From assembly GCF_012927265.1 (NCBI RefSeq), contig NZ_JABBGF010000002.1:857971-921970 (forward strand): a DNA stretch of 64,000 nucleotides. The letters run 5' to 3'. The notes beneath the pieces were generated by a model. The model saw nothing but the letters and a program-made list of their open reading frames with translations, ran no database searches and was not told the origin of the DNA. Every line of letters begins with the position of its first letter. Positions within the stretch are counted from its first letter, which is position 1. This document shows positions 51,756-61,306 of the stretch, piece by piece. Source of the DNA: Chryseobacterium cheonjiense (GTDB lineage Bacteria; Bacteroidota; Bacteroidia; Flavobacteriales; Weeksellaceae). Made by a program: the position numbers and the translations under genes.

Positions 51756-52883
51756 ATGAAAAATTTTGAATTATTTTTAGCTCAATCGGGTCTTCCCATA
51801 TTTTATATCAAAATAGGACTTGGTTTTTTATTTTCTTTTTTAATCACTTTTTTTTCGATTCCTACCATTATCAAGATTTCCAGAAAGAAAAATCTTATGG
51901 ATGAGCCGGTAGCAAGAAGTTCACATTTGCGCAAAATTGCAAATCTTGGCGGCATTGCCATATTTTATTCCATAGGAATTTGTGCCCCTATTTTTGCCTA
52001 TGAACTTTTCGACCTCTACAAATTTCTTTTTGCTTCATTGGTTATCCTTCTTTATGTAGGTGTTATGGATGATATTGTTGTAATGAGGGCTTATAAGAAA
52101 CTTGTTGCGCAGATTATAGTATCATCCTTAGTCGTTATTGGCTCCGATATCAGGATAAGAAGTCTTTTTGGGATATTCGGAATTTACGAAATCAATTATT
52201 TTGTGAGTGTAATCTTCAGCATCATTACATTCATCATCCTTATCAATGCCTTTAATCTTATTGATGGTATAGACGGATTGGCGGGCGGATATTCTTTGGT
52301 GTGCAGCGCTCTTTTCGGTATAAGTTATTACAGATTAGGATCGTACAACTATCCTTTGGTGGTATTATCGGTGATTATTATAGGCTCTGTGCTTGCTTTT
52401 CTGTATTATAATCTTTCACATTACAGAACCAACAAAATCTTTATGGGCGATACCGGATCTATGCTTTTAGGGTTTCTGCTTGCGTTTACATCCATTTCTT
52501 TTATCGATATTTTTATTGACAAAAACCTTCCTGAAGTTCCCCGGTATCACCTGCAGTCTGCACCGGTGGTAGCAGTGGCCATTCTTATTCTTCCGATTGT
52601 AGATACGCTGAACGTAATTATCATCAGGTTACTCAACAAAAAATCACCTTTTGATGCCGATAAAAACCATATTCACCACCGGCTTTTAAAGCTTAATCTT
52701 ACGCATAGAAGATCATCCGGTTATATCATTCTGTATTATCTTTTTATAGTCGGTTTGGCCTATTGTTTAAGACATACCAATGTAAATCTATTACTTTTTA
52801 TCATAATATCTTTAGGGTTTTTAGGCGCGTATATCCCTCATTTTATTTATGCGCTGAGACATATCAAAGACACTAAAAATTAA
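51756..52883 (+). CDS. MraY/WecA-like undecaprenyl-phosphate sugar-1-phosphate transferase
   Basis: The 375-residue membrane protein has about eleven helices and the family motifs: SHLRKIANLGGIAIF near the N-terminus, NAFNLIDGIDGLAGG (catalytic Asp region), FMGDTGSMLLGF and the HIHHRLL motif (DKNHIHHRLLKL). It transfers a sugar-1-phosphate, probably N-acetylhexosamine-1-phosphate, to undecaprenyl phosphate, the first step of the polysaccharide. The gap of 93 bases upstream shows no clear promoter. Confidence 0.93.
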   Translation: MKNFELFLAQSGLPIFYIKIGLGFLFSFLITFFSIPTIIKISRKKNLMDEPVARSSHLRKIANLGGIAIFYSIGICAPIFAYELFDLYKFLFASLVILLYVGVMDDIVVMRAYKKLVAQIIVSSLVVIGSDIRIRSLFGIFGIYEINYFVSVIFSIITFIILINAFNLIDGIDGLAGGYSLVCSALFGISYYRLGSYNYPLVVLSVIIIGSVLAFLYYNLSHYRTNKIFMGDTGSMLLGFLLAFTSISFIDIFIDKNLPEVPRYHLQSAPVVAVAILILPIVDTLNVIIIRLLNKKSPFDADKNHIHHRLLKLNLTHRRSSGYIILYYLFIVGLAYCLRHTNVNLLLFIIISLGFLGAYIPHFIYALRHIKDTKN

Positions 52884-52909
52884 TCTGTTTCACAATAATT
52901 TCAAAAAAA

Positions 52910-53767
52910 ATGATGAAGAATTATAAGTATCTGTTTCTATTAATGCTGCCCTTTTTGTTGGTATCCTGCATTACCACTAAGGATGTGCGATACATGCAGC
53001 CGAATGAAAGCCTGGTAATCAACGAAGAGGGGCTTATTCCCTATAATATTCCGATATACAGAATTACCAGAAATGATATACTGAACCTTAATATTGTCAC
53101 TACACCGAAAGGAGACGCGGCCCAGTTTTATTCCACATTGAATACTTCAGGAGCTAATGCATCAGGCAATGGTAATATTTCAACATTAAATCAGGCTACT
53201 GCAAGAGGCGGTGGAGGAAATTCCGTTTTTTATTTCAACGGATTAAAAGTAGATTCCAACGGCGACATTAATGTTTTTGGTATTGGTTACATAAAAGCGG
53301 AAGGAAGAACCATTGAGGAAGTAGCCCAGGAAATACAGACCAAAGTCAATGAAAACTTTCAGGAAGGGAAATCCGAGGTAAGGCTCAATACAGACGGGAT
53401 AACCTATTACATATTGGGAGACACTGAAACAACAGGTCTCACTGGGGAGAAAGTAGCCCATAAGAATACACTCAATATTACGGAAGCATTGGCAATGAAC
53501 GGCGGACTTAATAAAACCATCGATAAAAAAAATATCGTTATCCATCGCAAACTGCCGGAAGGAATCAAAATCGCCAAAATTGATCTTACGCGGGAGGATG
53601 TTATGAATTCCCCCTACTATTATGTGCAGAACGGTGATGAAATATACCTTAATACAAGGGCAAAAAGTCTGAACGGCTTAGGAAAAGATCCTATCCAGAC
53701 ATTAACAACAGCAGTATCAGTGATTACAACCGCACTGTCTATCTATTTACTTCTTAAAAATCTTTAA
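52910..53767 (+). CDS. Wza-like polysaccharide export lipoprotein
   Basis: The 285-residue protein has a lipoprotein signal with C20 (PFLLVSC) and the poly-export domain: ITRNDILNLNI, FNGLKVDSNGDINVFGIGYIKAEGRTIEEV, and SLBB-like AHKNTLNITEALAMNGGLN. A C-terminal membrane helix (about 262-282: TTAVSVITTALSIYLLL) is typical of flavobacterial forms. It would form the outer-membrane channel of the exporter. It is four bases before the kinase gene. Start ATG ATG gives two choices one codon apart. Confidence 0.92.
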   Translation: MMKNYKYLFLLMLPFLLVSCITTKDVRYMQPNESLVINEEGLIPYNIPIYRITRNDILNLNIVTTPKGDAAQFYSTLNTSGANASGNGNISTLNQATARGGGGNSVFYFNGLKVDSNGDINVFGIGYIKAEGRTIEEVAQEIQTKVNENFQEGKSEVRLNTDGITYYILGDTETTGLTGEKVAHKNTLNITEALAMNGGLNKTIDKKNIVIHRKLPEGIKIAKIDLTREDVMNSPYYYVQNGDEIYLNTRAKSLNGLGKDPIQTLTTAVSVITTALSIYLLLKNL

Positions 53768-53771
53768 TACT

Positions 53772-56267
53772 ATGATCCCGGATAAAGAGACAAATATAGA
53801 GAAAACTAATTCTCAGGAAAGTAAATACGGTTCATTTGCCCTGTTTGATATGGCTCATTTTTTAAACAGAATTCTTAAAAACTGGTATTGGTTTATTATG
53901 ATGTTTATTATAGGCTATACCATTTCATGGATATATACCAAGTATTATGCGCAAAATATTTATGCATCAAACTTATCTTTAAGTGTATCCAACAATGCCG
54001 CAAGCTATTTTACTCCAAACCAGTCTATTAACTTCATATGGGGACAGGGCGGAAATCAGGATGGTGTTTACCTTAAAAAAATGTTGTTGTCCAGAACGCA
54101 TAATGAATTTTTGGTGAAAGAATTAGGACTTTATGTAAATTATTCTACAAAAGGTGTTATCAAATCAACCTATTTAGATAAGGATGATGTGCCGGTTTTG
54201 CTTGAGGTGGATAAAAACCATCTTCAGCAGGTGGAATATCCCATTACACTTATTCCCAAAGGGATAGATAGATTTGAAGTTGTTTTGCCGGAGGAAGGGC
54301 ATTCCCAGACATTATACAGCTATAAAACAGAAGGATTTAATACAATAGCTCCATACGATAAACCAAACAATCAGGTCATCCGGGTAGGAGATTGGTTTAC
54401 TTCCCATAACCTTAGATTCAGGCTGGTGAAAAATCCGGTTACCCCCAAAATTAACCTCAAGAATATTATTGTTACATTTAGTACGGTAAATAATGCAGTA
54501 AATGATATTGTTTCTACCATTTCAATAGATTTTGATAAAGAAATCAATAGCATTATGATCATTACCAAGAAAGGGTATAATCTCAACGGCACCGTTAATT
54601 TTCTCAATAAATCCGTAAGTCAGCTGCAGAAAAAGCAGCAGGCCGATAAGCTCATTGTTGATAAAAATACAAATGTATATTTACAGGAAAATCTTGATAA
54701 AATAAGAAAAAAGCTGGATTCGAGCGCTTATGTTCTGAATTATATGAAAACCACTGAAAAGCTCTATGACATAAAAGACAGAGACGAAAAATCCCTAAAC
54801 AAAATTAAGGAGCTCGAAGCTAAAAAAGCGGATTTGGAGAGCAAGATTGTGTCCCTCAATAAGATAAAAGGTACTGTCGCTTCACAGAATTATGATAAAA
54901 TGATCAGCACTACGGCAGCAGGCTTTCAGGATGGTGTTTTTTCAGCAACCGTTGCGGAACTCAAAGATTTATATCTAAAAAGAAGGGAAATGGCCCTTAT
55001 CTATAAACCGAATTCCGAACCTATGGTTGAGATTAATAGATTGATTAATGAAGCTCGTACAAATTCTAATTTAGTTTTACGAAACTATTATTCAGATTAT
55101 CTGGAAGAAATCGGTAAAATAAACCGGAAAGTAATGGAAGCGAACGCGGATCTTGATACCTATCCGGAAAAAGAAAGAAAATATCTGGATGCCGAAAGGG
55201 GATACAATATGATAGAAGCGACCTACAACAGTCTTCTCAGCAGGCAAAACGAAACACAATTAAAAATAGCTGGAAAACAATCTGATATCAATGTGATAGA
55301 TCCGGCAAAAAATATTGGACAGTCTCCAATAGGCCCGAACATAAAAGCCGTGAAAGCCGGAATAATAGGCGGTTTCTTAATACTTCCGATGCTTTTTATT
55401 GTTGTGGGAGTAGCGCTTGACAGTAAAATCAGAAATATTAAAGAATTAATTAATGCTACCAGAATTCCTCTTCTTGGCGTTATTGGTAACAATACCAATG
55501 AAACAATGCTTACTGTTCTTGACCAGCCGAAATCTTCAGTATCCGAGGCATTCCGAGGCATCAGAGCCAATATGAGGTTTTTATCGGCAGGTGAAGGGGG
55601 AAGTAAGATTATCCTGGTAACATCCTCCATTGGCGGCGAAGGAAAAACCTATGTTTCCATTAACCTGGCTTCAGTACTAGGATTAAGTGACAAAAAAACA
55701 ATCCTTCTCGGAATGGATCTCAGAAAACCGAAAATTTTCGGAGATTTTAAAATTGATAACAAATACGGGATTTCAAACTATCTTACCGGTGAGGTAGAAA
55801 TGAGCCAGATTATTAATAAAACCCGAATTCCTAATCTTGATGTCGCAACTTCAGGACCGATACCTCCCAATCCTTCCGAACTTCTGATGAGTAAAAAAAA
55901 TATCAGTTTTATCCAGGATCTTAAAGCCATGTACGATTTTATTATTATCGATTCCCCGCCGGTGGGGCTGGTTGCCGATTCTTATGAATTAATGAAGCAC
56001 TCCGACATTAATATTTATGTGGTCCGACATGAATATACCGAAAAATATATGCTCAAAATGATTACTGAGAAGTATCACAATGCAGAAACTGGTAATCTGG
56101 GAATGGTATACAATGATTATAATACAAAGCAGGGTTATGGCTACGGTTACGGTTATGGCTACGGTTATGGCTATGGTTACGGGTATTTTGATGAAGATAA
56201 AAACTATAAAGAACCATTGTTAATAAGAATTAGAAATAAAGTACGGGAAATATTCAATAAAAAATAA
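53772..56267 (+). CDS. Wzc-like polysaccharide co-polymerase/tyrosine kinase
   Basis: The 831-residue protein has two membrane helices (about 37-57 and 545-568) around a periplasmic part with a long coiled coil (about 275-510), and a C-terminal BY-kinase. Walker A is GGEGKTYVSI, Walker A' is ILLGMDLRKP and Walker B is FIIIDSPPVGLV. A tail of nine Gly-Tyr pairs (56133-56186) is followed by FDEDKN and a basic end. The Tyr-rich tail is the likely autophosphorylation cluster. It controls chain length and export. A hairpin terminator follows. Confidence 0.95.
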   Translation: MIPDKETNIEKTNSQESKYGSFALFDMAHFLNRILKNWYWFIMMFIIGYTISWIYTKYYAQNIYASNLSLSVSNNAASYFTPNQSINFIWGQGGNQDGVYLKKMLLSRTHNEFLVKELGLYVNYSTKGVIKSTYLDKDDVPVLLEVDKNHLQQVEYPITLIPKGIDRFEVVLPEEGHSQTLYSYKTEGFNTIAPYDKPNNQVIRVGDWFTSHNLRFRLVKNPVTPKINLKNIIVTFSTVNNAVNDIVSTISIDFDKEINSIMIITKKGYNLNGTVNFLNKSVSQLQKKQQADKLIVDKNTNVYLQENLDKIRKKLDSSAYVLNYMKTTEKLYDIKDRDEKSLNKIKELEAKKADLESKIVSLNKIKGTVASQNYDKMISTTAAGFQDGVFSATVAELKDLYLKRREMALIYKPNSEPMVEINRLINEARTNSNLVLRNYYSDYLEEIGKINRKVMEANADLDTYPEKERKYLDAERGYNMIEATYNSLLSRQNETQLKIAGKQSDINVIDPAKNIGQSPIGPNIKAVKAGIIGGFLILPMLFIVVGVALDSKIRNIKELINATRIPLLGVIGNNTNETMLTVLDQPKSSVSEAFRGIRANMRFLSAGEGGSKIILVTSSIGGEGKTYVSINLASVLGLSDKKTILLGMDLRKPKIFGDFKIDNKYGISNYLTGEVEMSQIINKTRIPNLDVATSGPIPPNPSELLMSKKNISFIQDLKAMYDFIIIDSPPVGLVADSYELMKHSDINIYVVRHEYTEKYMLKMITEKYHNAETGNLGMVYNDYNTKQGYGYGYGYGYGYGYGYGYFDEDKNYKEPLLIRIRNKVREIFNKK
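56133..56186 (+). repeat. tandem hexanucleotide repeat coding nine Gly-Tyr pairs
   Basis: Nine codon pairs of the form GGN TAY (GGTTAT, GGCTAC, GGTTAC and GGGTAT types) lie in tandem at the kinase tail. Codon variation (TAT/TAC, GGT/GGC/GGG) shows it is not a pure DNA slip tract, but unit loss or gain is possible. Confidence 0.9.
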
Positions 56268-56275
56268 TACTTTTA

Positions 56276-56304
56276 ACCCCTCATTAAATGGGGGTTTATT
56301 TTGT
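56276..56304 (+). terminator. terminator after the Wzc-like gene
   Basis: AACCCC and GGGGTT form a 6-bp stem around TCATTAAATG, followed by TTATTTTG. The stem is extended by flanking A/T pairs. Confidence 0.7.
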
Positions 56305-56430
56305 AATGATAATTTTGAATCTGTTGAAAAAAGAATAATTTATCGACTTTATCGTTTACTTTATAACAAATTATGTTTTTTTGTTTATTTTTAACTAAAC
56401 ATTAAGATTATCATTAATATAAAAATGTTT

Positions 56431-56438
56431 TATATTTG
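56431..56438 (+). promoter_or_regulatory. -7 promoter box of the DUF6089 gene
   Basis: TATATTTG, 43 bases before the ATG at 56481, matches TAnnTTTG exactly. A longer reading from the TTG inside this box is excluded by it. Confidence 0.6.
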
Positions 56439-56480
56439 CAAAAATTAAATTTTAAAATAACCATAAATCCATATTCTTTT

Positions 56481-57374
56481 ATGAATAGAAAATTATTGTT
56501 TAGCTTCCTTGCCGCTCTAGGAACTGTGGTAAGTGTTAAAGCACAAAGAAACGAACTGGGAGTTCGTCTAGGTATGAGTAACCTAGTTGGGGATATAGGG
56601 AGAACGAATTATATTTTACAAAAGCCATTGGATTTAAGTAAAGCGTCGGATTGGGGAGTTCCGTTTTACGGGGGGATTTTATATAGATTTAATTTTAATC
56701 CTCATCAGACGGTAAGATTGGATCTTGGATATAATCAGATTCAGTTTAATGACAAAGTAGCCAAAGAAGAATACAGACAAAACAGAAACTCATTCGGGAA
56801 AAACAATGTATATGAAGCAAGTCTTGTTTTCGAATACAATTTCTTCCCGGTAAATAACGAGCAGAAAGGTATGGTAAGCCCATATATTTTCGGCGGGGTG
56901 GGTGCTTTGATGTTTGATGCACCGAAAGCTACCCTTATTAATGATTTCAGAAGAGATGCTGATGGCGTTGCCCAAGCTCCTATTAATGAGCTTGATTTTA
57001 CGACAAGAGCAGAATACTCTACCGGAACGAAAACTACGATGCACCTTCCTTTTGGGGTAGGGTTGAAGTATAAATTTAATTATAACTGGGCTATTTTTGC
57101 CGAAGCTACTTTCAGATATACCCTGACCGATCAGCTTGATTATAGCAAAATCCTGTCCAAAGATGTAATCTCCACGTACAATGGAGATATCTTAAGCCCC
57201 GTTACAGGAGGCTCTCTTCTTCAGACAGATGCCTATTATGTGGTGTCTAAAGAGAGAGAAGCTGCCTTTATAGGAGGAAGAAATATTGGAGATACAAAGT
57301 CTAAAGACTGGATGAATACGGTAAGTTTAGGTTTGACTTATTCGTTCGGAAGACCTCCGTGTTATTGTGATTAA
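56481..57374 (+). CDS. DUF6089 outer-membrane beta-barrel-like protein
   Basis: The 297-residue protein has a signal peptide (MNRKLLFSFLAALGTVVSVKAQ, cut about residue 21) and a beta-barrel pattern with alternating residues (FRYTLTDQLDYS, VSLGLTYSFGRPPCYCD end). The ATG at 56481 is chosen because the upstream in-frame TTG lies in the promoter. DUF6089 proteins usually precede uppS and bamA in flavobacteria; the same order is seen here. The role is probably in outer-membrane structure, but no mechanism is known. Confidence 0.85.
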   Translation: MNRKLLFSFLAALGTVVSVKAQRNELGVRLGMSNLVGDIGRTNYILQKPLDLSKASDWGVPFYGGILYRFNFNPHQTVRLDLGYNQIQFNDKVAKEEYRQNRNSFGKNNVYEASLVFEYNFFPVNNEQKGMVSPYIFGGVGALMFDAPKATLINDFRRDADGVAQAPINELDFTTRAEYSTGTKTTMHLPFGVGLKYKFNYNWAIFAEATFRYTLTDQLDYSKILSKDVISTYNGDILSPVTGGSLLQTDAYYVVSKEREAAFIGGRNIGDTKSKDWMNTVSLGLTYSFGRPPCYCD

Positions 57375-57375
57375 T

Positions 57376-58125
57376 ATGTCGTTGATAAAAGATAAAATAG
57401 ATCCGGATAATTTACCAAAGCATGTTGCTGTCATCATGGATGGTAATGGAAGATGGGCAAAATCCCGTGGCGAAGAAAGAACTTTCGGTCACAGAAATGC
57501 CATTAATGCAGTAAGAAATGCCATTAATGCATGTAATGAAATACATATTCCGTACTTAACGCTGTATACCTTTTCTTCGGAAAACTGGAACCGCCCTGCT
57601 GAAGAAGTAAATACATTAATGAATTTACTGGTAGAGACATTATTGCTCGAAGCAGAAGAAATTTTCAGCAAAGGTCTAAGAATGCATGTTATCGGTAATC
57701 TGGATAAGTTACCACCCCTCGTAAAAGATCAACTGAATCGTGTGGTGGAGCTCACAAAAGAAAATACAAAAGGCAATTTGGTATTGGCCATAAGCTATGG
57801 CTCACAAAATGAAATACTGAATGCCGTAAAAAACATAAGTGAAGAAGTAAAAGAGGGAAAAATAAATGCAGATGATATTGATGAAAAATTATTTGAAAGC
57901 CATCTCTATACCAAAGATTTTCCACCTGTTGACCTCTTGATAAGAACCAGTGGCGAAATCAGAATCAGTAATTTCCTCCTTTGGCAGATTGCCTATGCAG
58001 AACTGCAGTTTTTAGATGTTCTGTGGCCGGACTTTACGAAAGATATTTTCTTTCAGTGTATTGTTGATTATCAAAACAAGGAAAGAAGATTCGGAAAGAC
58101 CGGAGAACAAATAAAAATCCAGTAA
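57376..58125 (+). CDS. uppS: undecaprenyl diphosphate synthase (isoprenyl transferase)
   Basis: This cis-prenyl transferase makes the C55 lipid carrier used by wall and capsule synthesis. The 249-residue protein has the catalytic D22 in IMDGNGRWAKS, the FSSENWNRP block and LLIRTSGEIRISNFLLWQ. The ATG at 57376 is chosen; an upstream GTG (57367) overlaps the previous stop. Two similar 18-base stretches (AGAAATGCCATTAATGCA) lie near 57495 and 57516, but the family length is normal there, so they are not an insertion. Confidence 0.95.
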   Translation: MSLIKDKIDPDNLPKHVAVIMDGNGRWAKSRGEERTFGHRNAINAVRNAINACNEIHIPYLTLYTFSSENWNRPAEEVNTLMNLLVETLLLEAEEIFSKGLRMHVIGNLDKLPPLVKDQLNRVVELTKENTKGNLVLAISYGSQNEILNAVKNISEEVKEGKINADDIDEKLFESHLYTKDFPPVDLLIRTSGEIRISNFLLWQIAYAELQFLDVLWPDFTKDIFFQCIVDYQNKERRFGKTGEQIKIQ

Positions 58126-58153
58126 AATTTAAGAAAAGAAAGACTACGATAAA

Positions 58154-60691
58154 ATGAAGTTTAGACTATTACCCATCATTATGTTTGTTGCTTCTGCACA
58201 TTTCTATGGACAGGTAACTCCACAGGACAGTACACAGGTGAAAGCATCTGTACAAGCAGGAAACCAGGCAGGAACATACACCTTGAAAGACATCGTTGTA
58301 GATGGGGTTAAAAAATATACACCGGCTCAGATCCTGAGATTTACAGGATTATCAAAAGGTGAGACGGTAGACATTCCGGGACAGAAAATCAGTAACGCAG
58401 TAAAAAAACTTTGGGATACTCAATCTTTTTCGGAAGTTGAAGTATATGTTCAAAGTATTGAAGGCGAAACAATCATCCTGAAATTCTACCTCCAGGATCT
58501 TAAAGATCTTGGTGAAGTAAAATTTACCGGAAAAGGAATCGGCAAATCCAAAAATGAAAAAATGGCTAAAGACAACAATCTGAAGCCAGGTACCAAAATC
58601 ACCCAGAATTTGGTTTCAAGTCTTAAAACCAATGTGCCTAAAGACTATGTTAAAAAAGGATATGCTGATGCTAAAATTACAATTCAGGATAAAGTAAATG
58701 CAGGAGATCCTAATTTAGTAGACTGGACGATTAATGTAGATAAAGGCAAAAGAATCAAGATCGATCATATCGAGTTTGAAGGAAATACAGCTGTATCCGA
58801 TAGAAAACTTAGAAAAAAAGCATTCAAAGAGACCAAACAGAAAAGATTTGGGATCGGAGGTATCCTGAAATCTTCAAAATTCATTGAAGAAAAATATCAG
58901 GAAGATAAGCAGAACCTGATCAGCTATTACAACTCCCTGGGTTATAGAGATGCAAAAGTAATTTCTGATTCAGTATGGAGAAACAAAAGAAATAACTACG
59001 AGATCAATGTAAAGCTTAATGAAGGGAAGCAGTACTATATCGGCGATGTTACATTTACCGGAAATACCGTTTACTCTACAGATTACTTACAAAGACTCTT
59101 AGGATATAAAAAAGGAGACATTTATGATGCAGTAGGTTTCAACAAAAAAGTTGGAGAAGACGGGGGTAAAGAAGATGATTCCGATATCAAATCGGTTTAC
59201 ATGAACAACGGTTACCTTTTCTCAAATGTAACACCTGTTGAGAAATCAGTAAACGGAGATAAGATTAATCTTGAAATTCGTATCAACGAAGGAGAGAAAG
59301 CAACTTGGAACAGGGTGACTTGGGAAGGAAATACAACTACACATGACCATGTAATACTAAGAGCTTTAAGAACAAAACCAGGAAATCTTTTCGCTAAAAG
59401 CGATATCAAAAGAACCTATTTTGATCTTGCCGGAATGCAGTTTTTTGATCCGCAGCAGGTAGGGCAGGATATCCAGCCGAATCAGCAGGATAACACTGTG
59501 GATATCAAATGGAAGCTCGTTGAGAAAGGTTCTTCACAGGTTCAGCTACAGGCCGGTTACGGAGGTAACAGCTTTATCGGGACGCTGGGATTGACATTCA
59601 ATAACTTCTCTTTGAAGAATTTCCTTAAATTTAAAGACTTTAAACCTGTGCCGCAGGGTGACGGGCAGACATTGTCACTTCAGGCTCAGGCAGGGCAATA
59701 TTTCCAGAATTACGGAGTTTCATTTACGGAACCTTGGTTATTCGGAACAAGGCCAACGGCACTTTCTGTCAGCCTTAACAACTCAAGGGTAAAATATTCT
59801 GATGCTTACGGAAGCTCCCAAAAGTTAAATATTTTCTCCGCTTCAGTAGGATTGAACAGATTGTTGAAGTGGCCGGATGATTATTTCTCACTTTATACAG
59901 GACTTCAGTTTCAAAAATACGACTTTAAAAACTATCCTTTCGATTTCGGAGGTACTACAGAATATTACGGTACGGCAAACAACTTCAGTATCAATCTCGG
60001 GCTGAGCAGAAACTCTGCAGGGATTGACCCGATTTTCCCGACAGTAGGATCAAATCTTGATCTTTCGGTAAAATTCACGCCACCGTATTCATTGTTCAAT
60101 AACAAAGATTACTCCACACTCTCTCCTACAGAGAAATATAAGTGGATGGAGTTCTTTAAAGTTAAATTTAAAGCAGATATTTATAACGAAATTGCCGGAA
60201 AACTGGTATTGAGATCTTCTGCTGAAATGGGATTCATGGACGGGTATAACAAACAACTTGGGGCGCCGCCATTTGAAAGATTCTATGTAGGAGGTACCGG
60301 GCTTTTCGGAGGTCGATATGACGGTAGAGAATTGATTCCGTTGCGAGGTTACGAAAACGCATCTACGTACGGAGGAACTTCTGAAGATATTACCCCTACC
60401 GGTGGAGGTACTATTTATAACAGATTTACGTTAGAATTAAGATATCCGATTTCATTGAACCAGACTGCAAAAATTTATGCACTCACGTTCGCAGAAGGAG
60501 GTAACGTTTGGAATTCATGGGGAAGCTATAATCCGTTCCAGCTGAAAAGATCATTAGGTGTTGGGGTAAGAGTTTATATGGGAGCATTCGGCTTGATTGG
60601 GTTCGACTTCGCTTACGGATTCGATAAAACAGTTTCAGGAACAGAACCTTCCGGATGGAAAACACACTTCCTGATGAACCAATCTTTATAA
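58154..60691 (+). CDS. bamA: outer-membrane assembly factor BamA
   Basis: BamA folds and inserts barrel proteins in the outer membrane. The 845-residue protein has a signal peptide (cut after HFYGQ, about residue 20) and about five POTRA domains (about 40-445: KDIVVDGVKKYTPAQILRF, LGEVKFTGKGIGK, IDHIEFEGNTAVSDRKLR, VTFTGNTVYSTDYLQRLL, VTWEGNTTTHDHVILRAL). The C-terminal barrel carries the GGLFGGRYDGRE/GFDFAYGFDK pattern and ends in a strand with aromatic residues. uppS lies upstream and two OmpH/Skp genes follow, the usual flavobacterial order. Confidence 0.97.
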   Translation: MKFRLLPIIMFVASAHFYGQVTPQDSTQVKASVQAGNQAGTYTLKDIVVDGVKKYTPAQILRFTGLSKGETVDIPGQKISNAVKKLWDTQSFSEVEVYVQSIEGETIILKFYLQDLKDLGEVKFTGKGIGKSKNEKMAKDNNLKPGTKITQNLVSSLKTNVPKDYVKKGYADAKITIQDKVNAGDPNLVDWTINVDKGKRIKIDHIEFEGNTAVSDRKLRKKAFKETKQKRFGIGGILKSSKFIEEKYQEDKQNLISYYNSLGYRDAKVISDSVWRNKRNNYEINVKLNEGKQYYIGDVTFTGNTVYSTDYLQRLLGYKKGDIYDAVGFNKKVGEDGGKEDDSDIKSVYMNNGYLFSNVTPVEKSVNGDKINLEIRINEGEKATWNRVTWEGNTTTHDHVILRALRTKPGNLFAKSDIKRTYFDLAGMQFFDPQQVGQDIQPNQQDNTVDIKWKLVEKGSSQVQLQAGYGGNSFIGTLGLTFNNFSLKNFLKFKDFKPVPQGDGQTLSLQAQAGQYFQNYGVSFTEPWLFGTRPTALSVSLNNSRVKYSDAYGSSQKLNIFSASVGLNRLLKWPDDYFSLYTGLQFQKYDFKNYPFDFGGTTEYYGTANNFSINLGLSRNSAGIDPIFPTVGSNLDLSVKFTPPYSLFNNKDYSTLSPTEKYKWMEFFKVKFKADIYNEIAGKLVLRSSAEMGFMDGYNKQLGAPPFERFYVGGTGLFGGRYDGRELIPLRGYENASTYGGTSEDITPTGGGTIYNRFTLELRYPISLNQTAKIYALTFAEGGNVWNSWGSYNPFQLKRSLGVGVRVYMGAFGLIGFDFAYGFDKTVSGTEPSGWKTHFLMNQSL

Positions 60692-60699
60692 TTCATTAT

Positions 60700-61245
60700 A
60701 TGAAAAATTTTAGAATTGTTTTCTCATGCTTCTTATTTTTGCTTTTCGGTTTAAGCAATGCACAGAAAGTGGGCGTCGTTGATACAGATTATATTCTGAA
60801 TAAAATGCCCCAGTATAAAGAAGCCGAAGCAAGACTTAATGCCCAGATCGATACATGGCAGTCAGAACTTCAGAATCTGCAGTCAGAATACGAGCGTAAA
60901 AGATCTGCCTTTGAAAGTGAAAAAGTTCTTCTCATCGGAGATCAGCTGAAGCTAAGAGAAAAAGAAGTAATGGATTTGGAGAAAAATATCAAAACCACTA
61001 CCAGTTTACGCTTTGGAGCTACCGGAGAAATTAAAAAGCTCAGAACCAATCTTGTTCAGCCGTTTCAGGACCAGATTTGGGGAGCAATAAAAACAATGGC
61101 AGAAAAAAACGGGATCGGCATCGTGGTTGATAAAACAAGCAACAATGTGCTCTTCCTTCAGAAAAGATTCGATTACTCAGATAAAGTATTAGATATTTTA
61201 TTAAAAGATACCGATAAAAAAGAAAAAACTAAAACCCGAAAATAA
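60700..61245 (+). CDS. OmpH/Skp-family periplasmic chaperone, first copy
   Basis: The 181-residue protein has a signal peptide (cut after SNAQ, about residue 22), VGVVDTDYILNKMPQYKEAEARL and a long charged coiled coil typical of Skp/OmpH. The C-terminal part has the VDKTSNNVLFL stretch. It keeps unfolded outer-membrane proteins soluble for BamA. The ATG at 60700 lies 8 bases after the bamA stop; a longer reading into bamA is unlikely. Confidence 0.9.
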   Translation: MKNFRIVFSCFLFLLFGLSNAQKVGVVDTDYILNKMPQYKEAEARLNAQIDTWQSELQNLQSEYERKRSAFESEKVLLIGDQLKLREKEVMDLEKNIKTTTSLRFGATGEIKKLRTNLVQPFQDQIWGAIKTMAEKNGIGIVVDKTSNNVLFLQKRFDYSDKVLDILLKDTDKKEKTKTRK

Positions 61246-61306
61246 AAGTTTAACTTTTATTACATTTACAGATCTAAAAACAAATTAAATTATTTATTTA
61301 CCAATT

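Noticed and set aside
57493..57535. Two nearly identical 18-base stretches in uppS
   Set aside because: The protein length between the conserved blocks equals that of other UppS proteins, so this is local similarity (NAIN units) and not a duplication or insertion.
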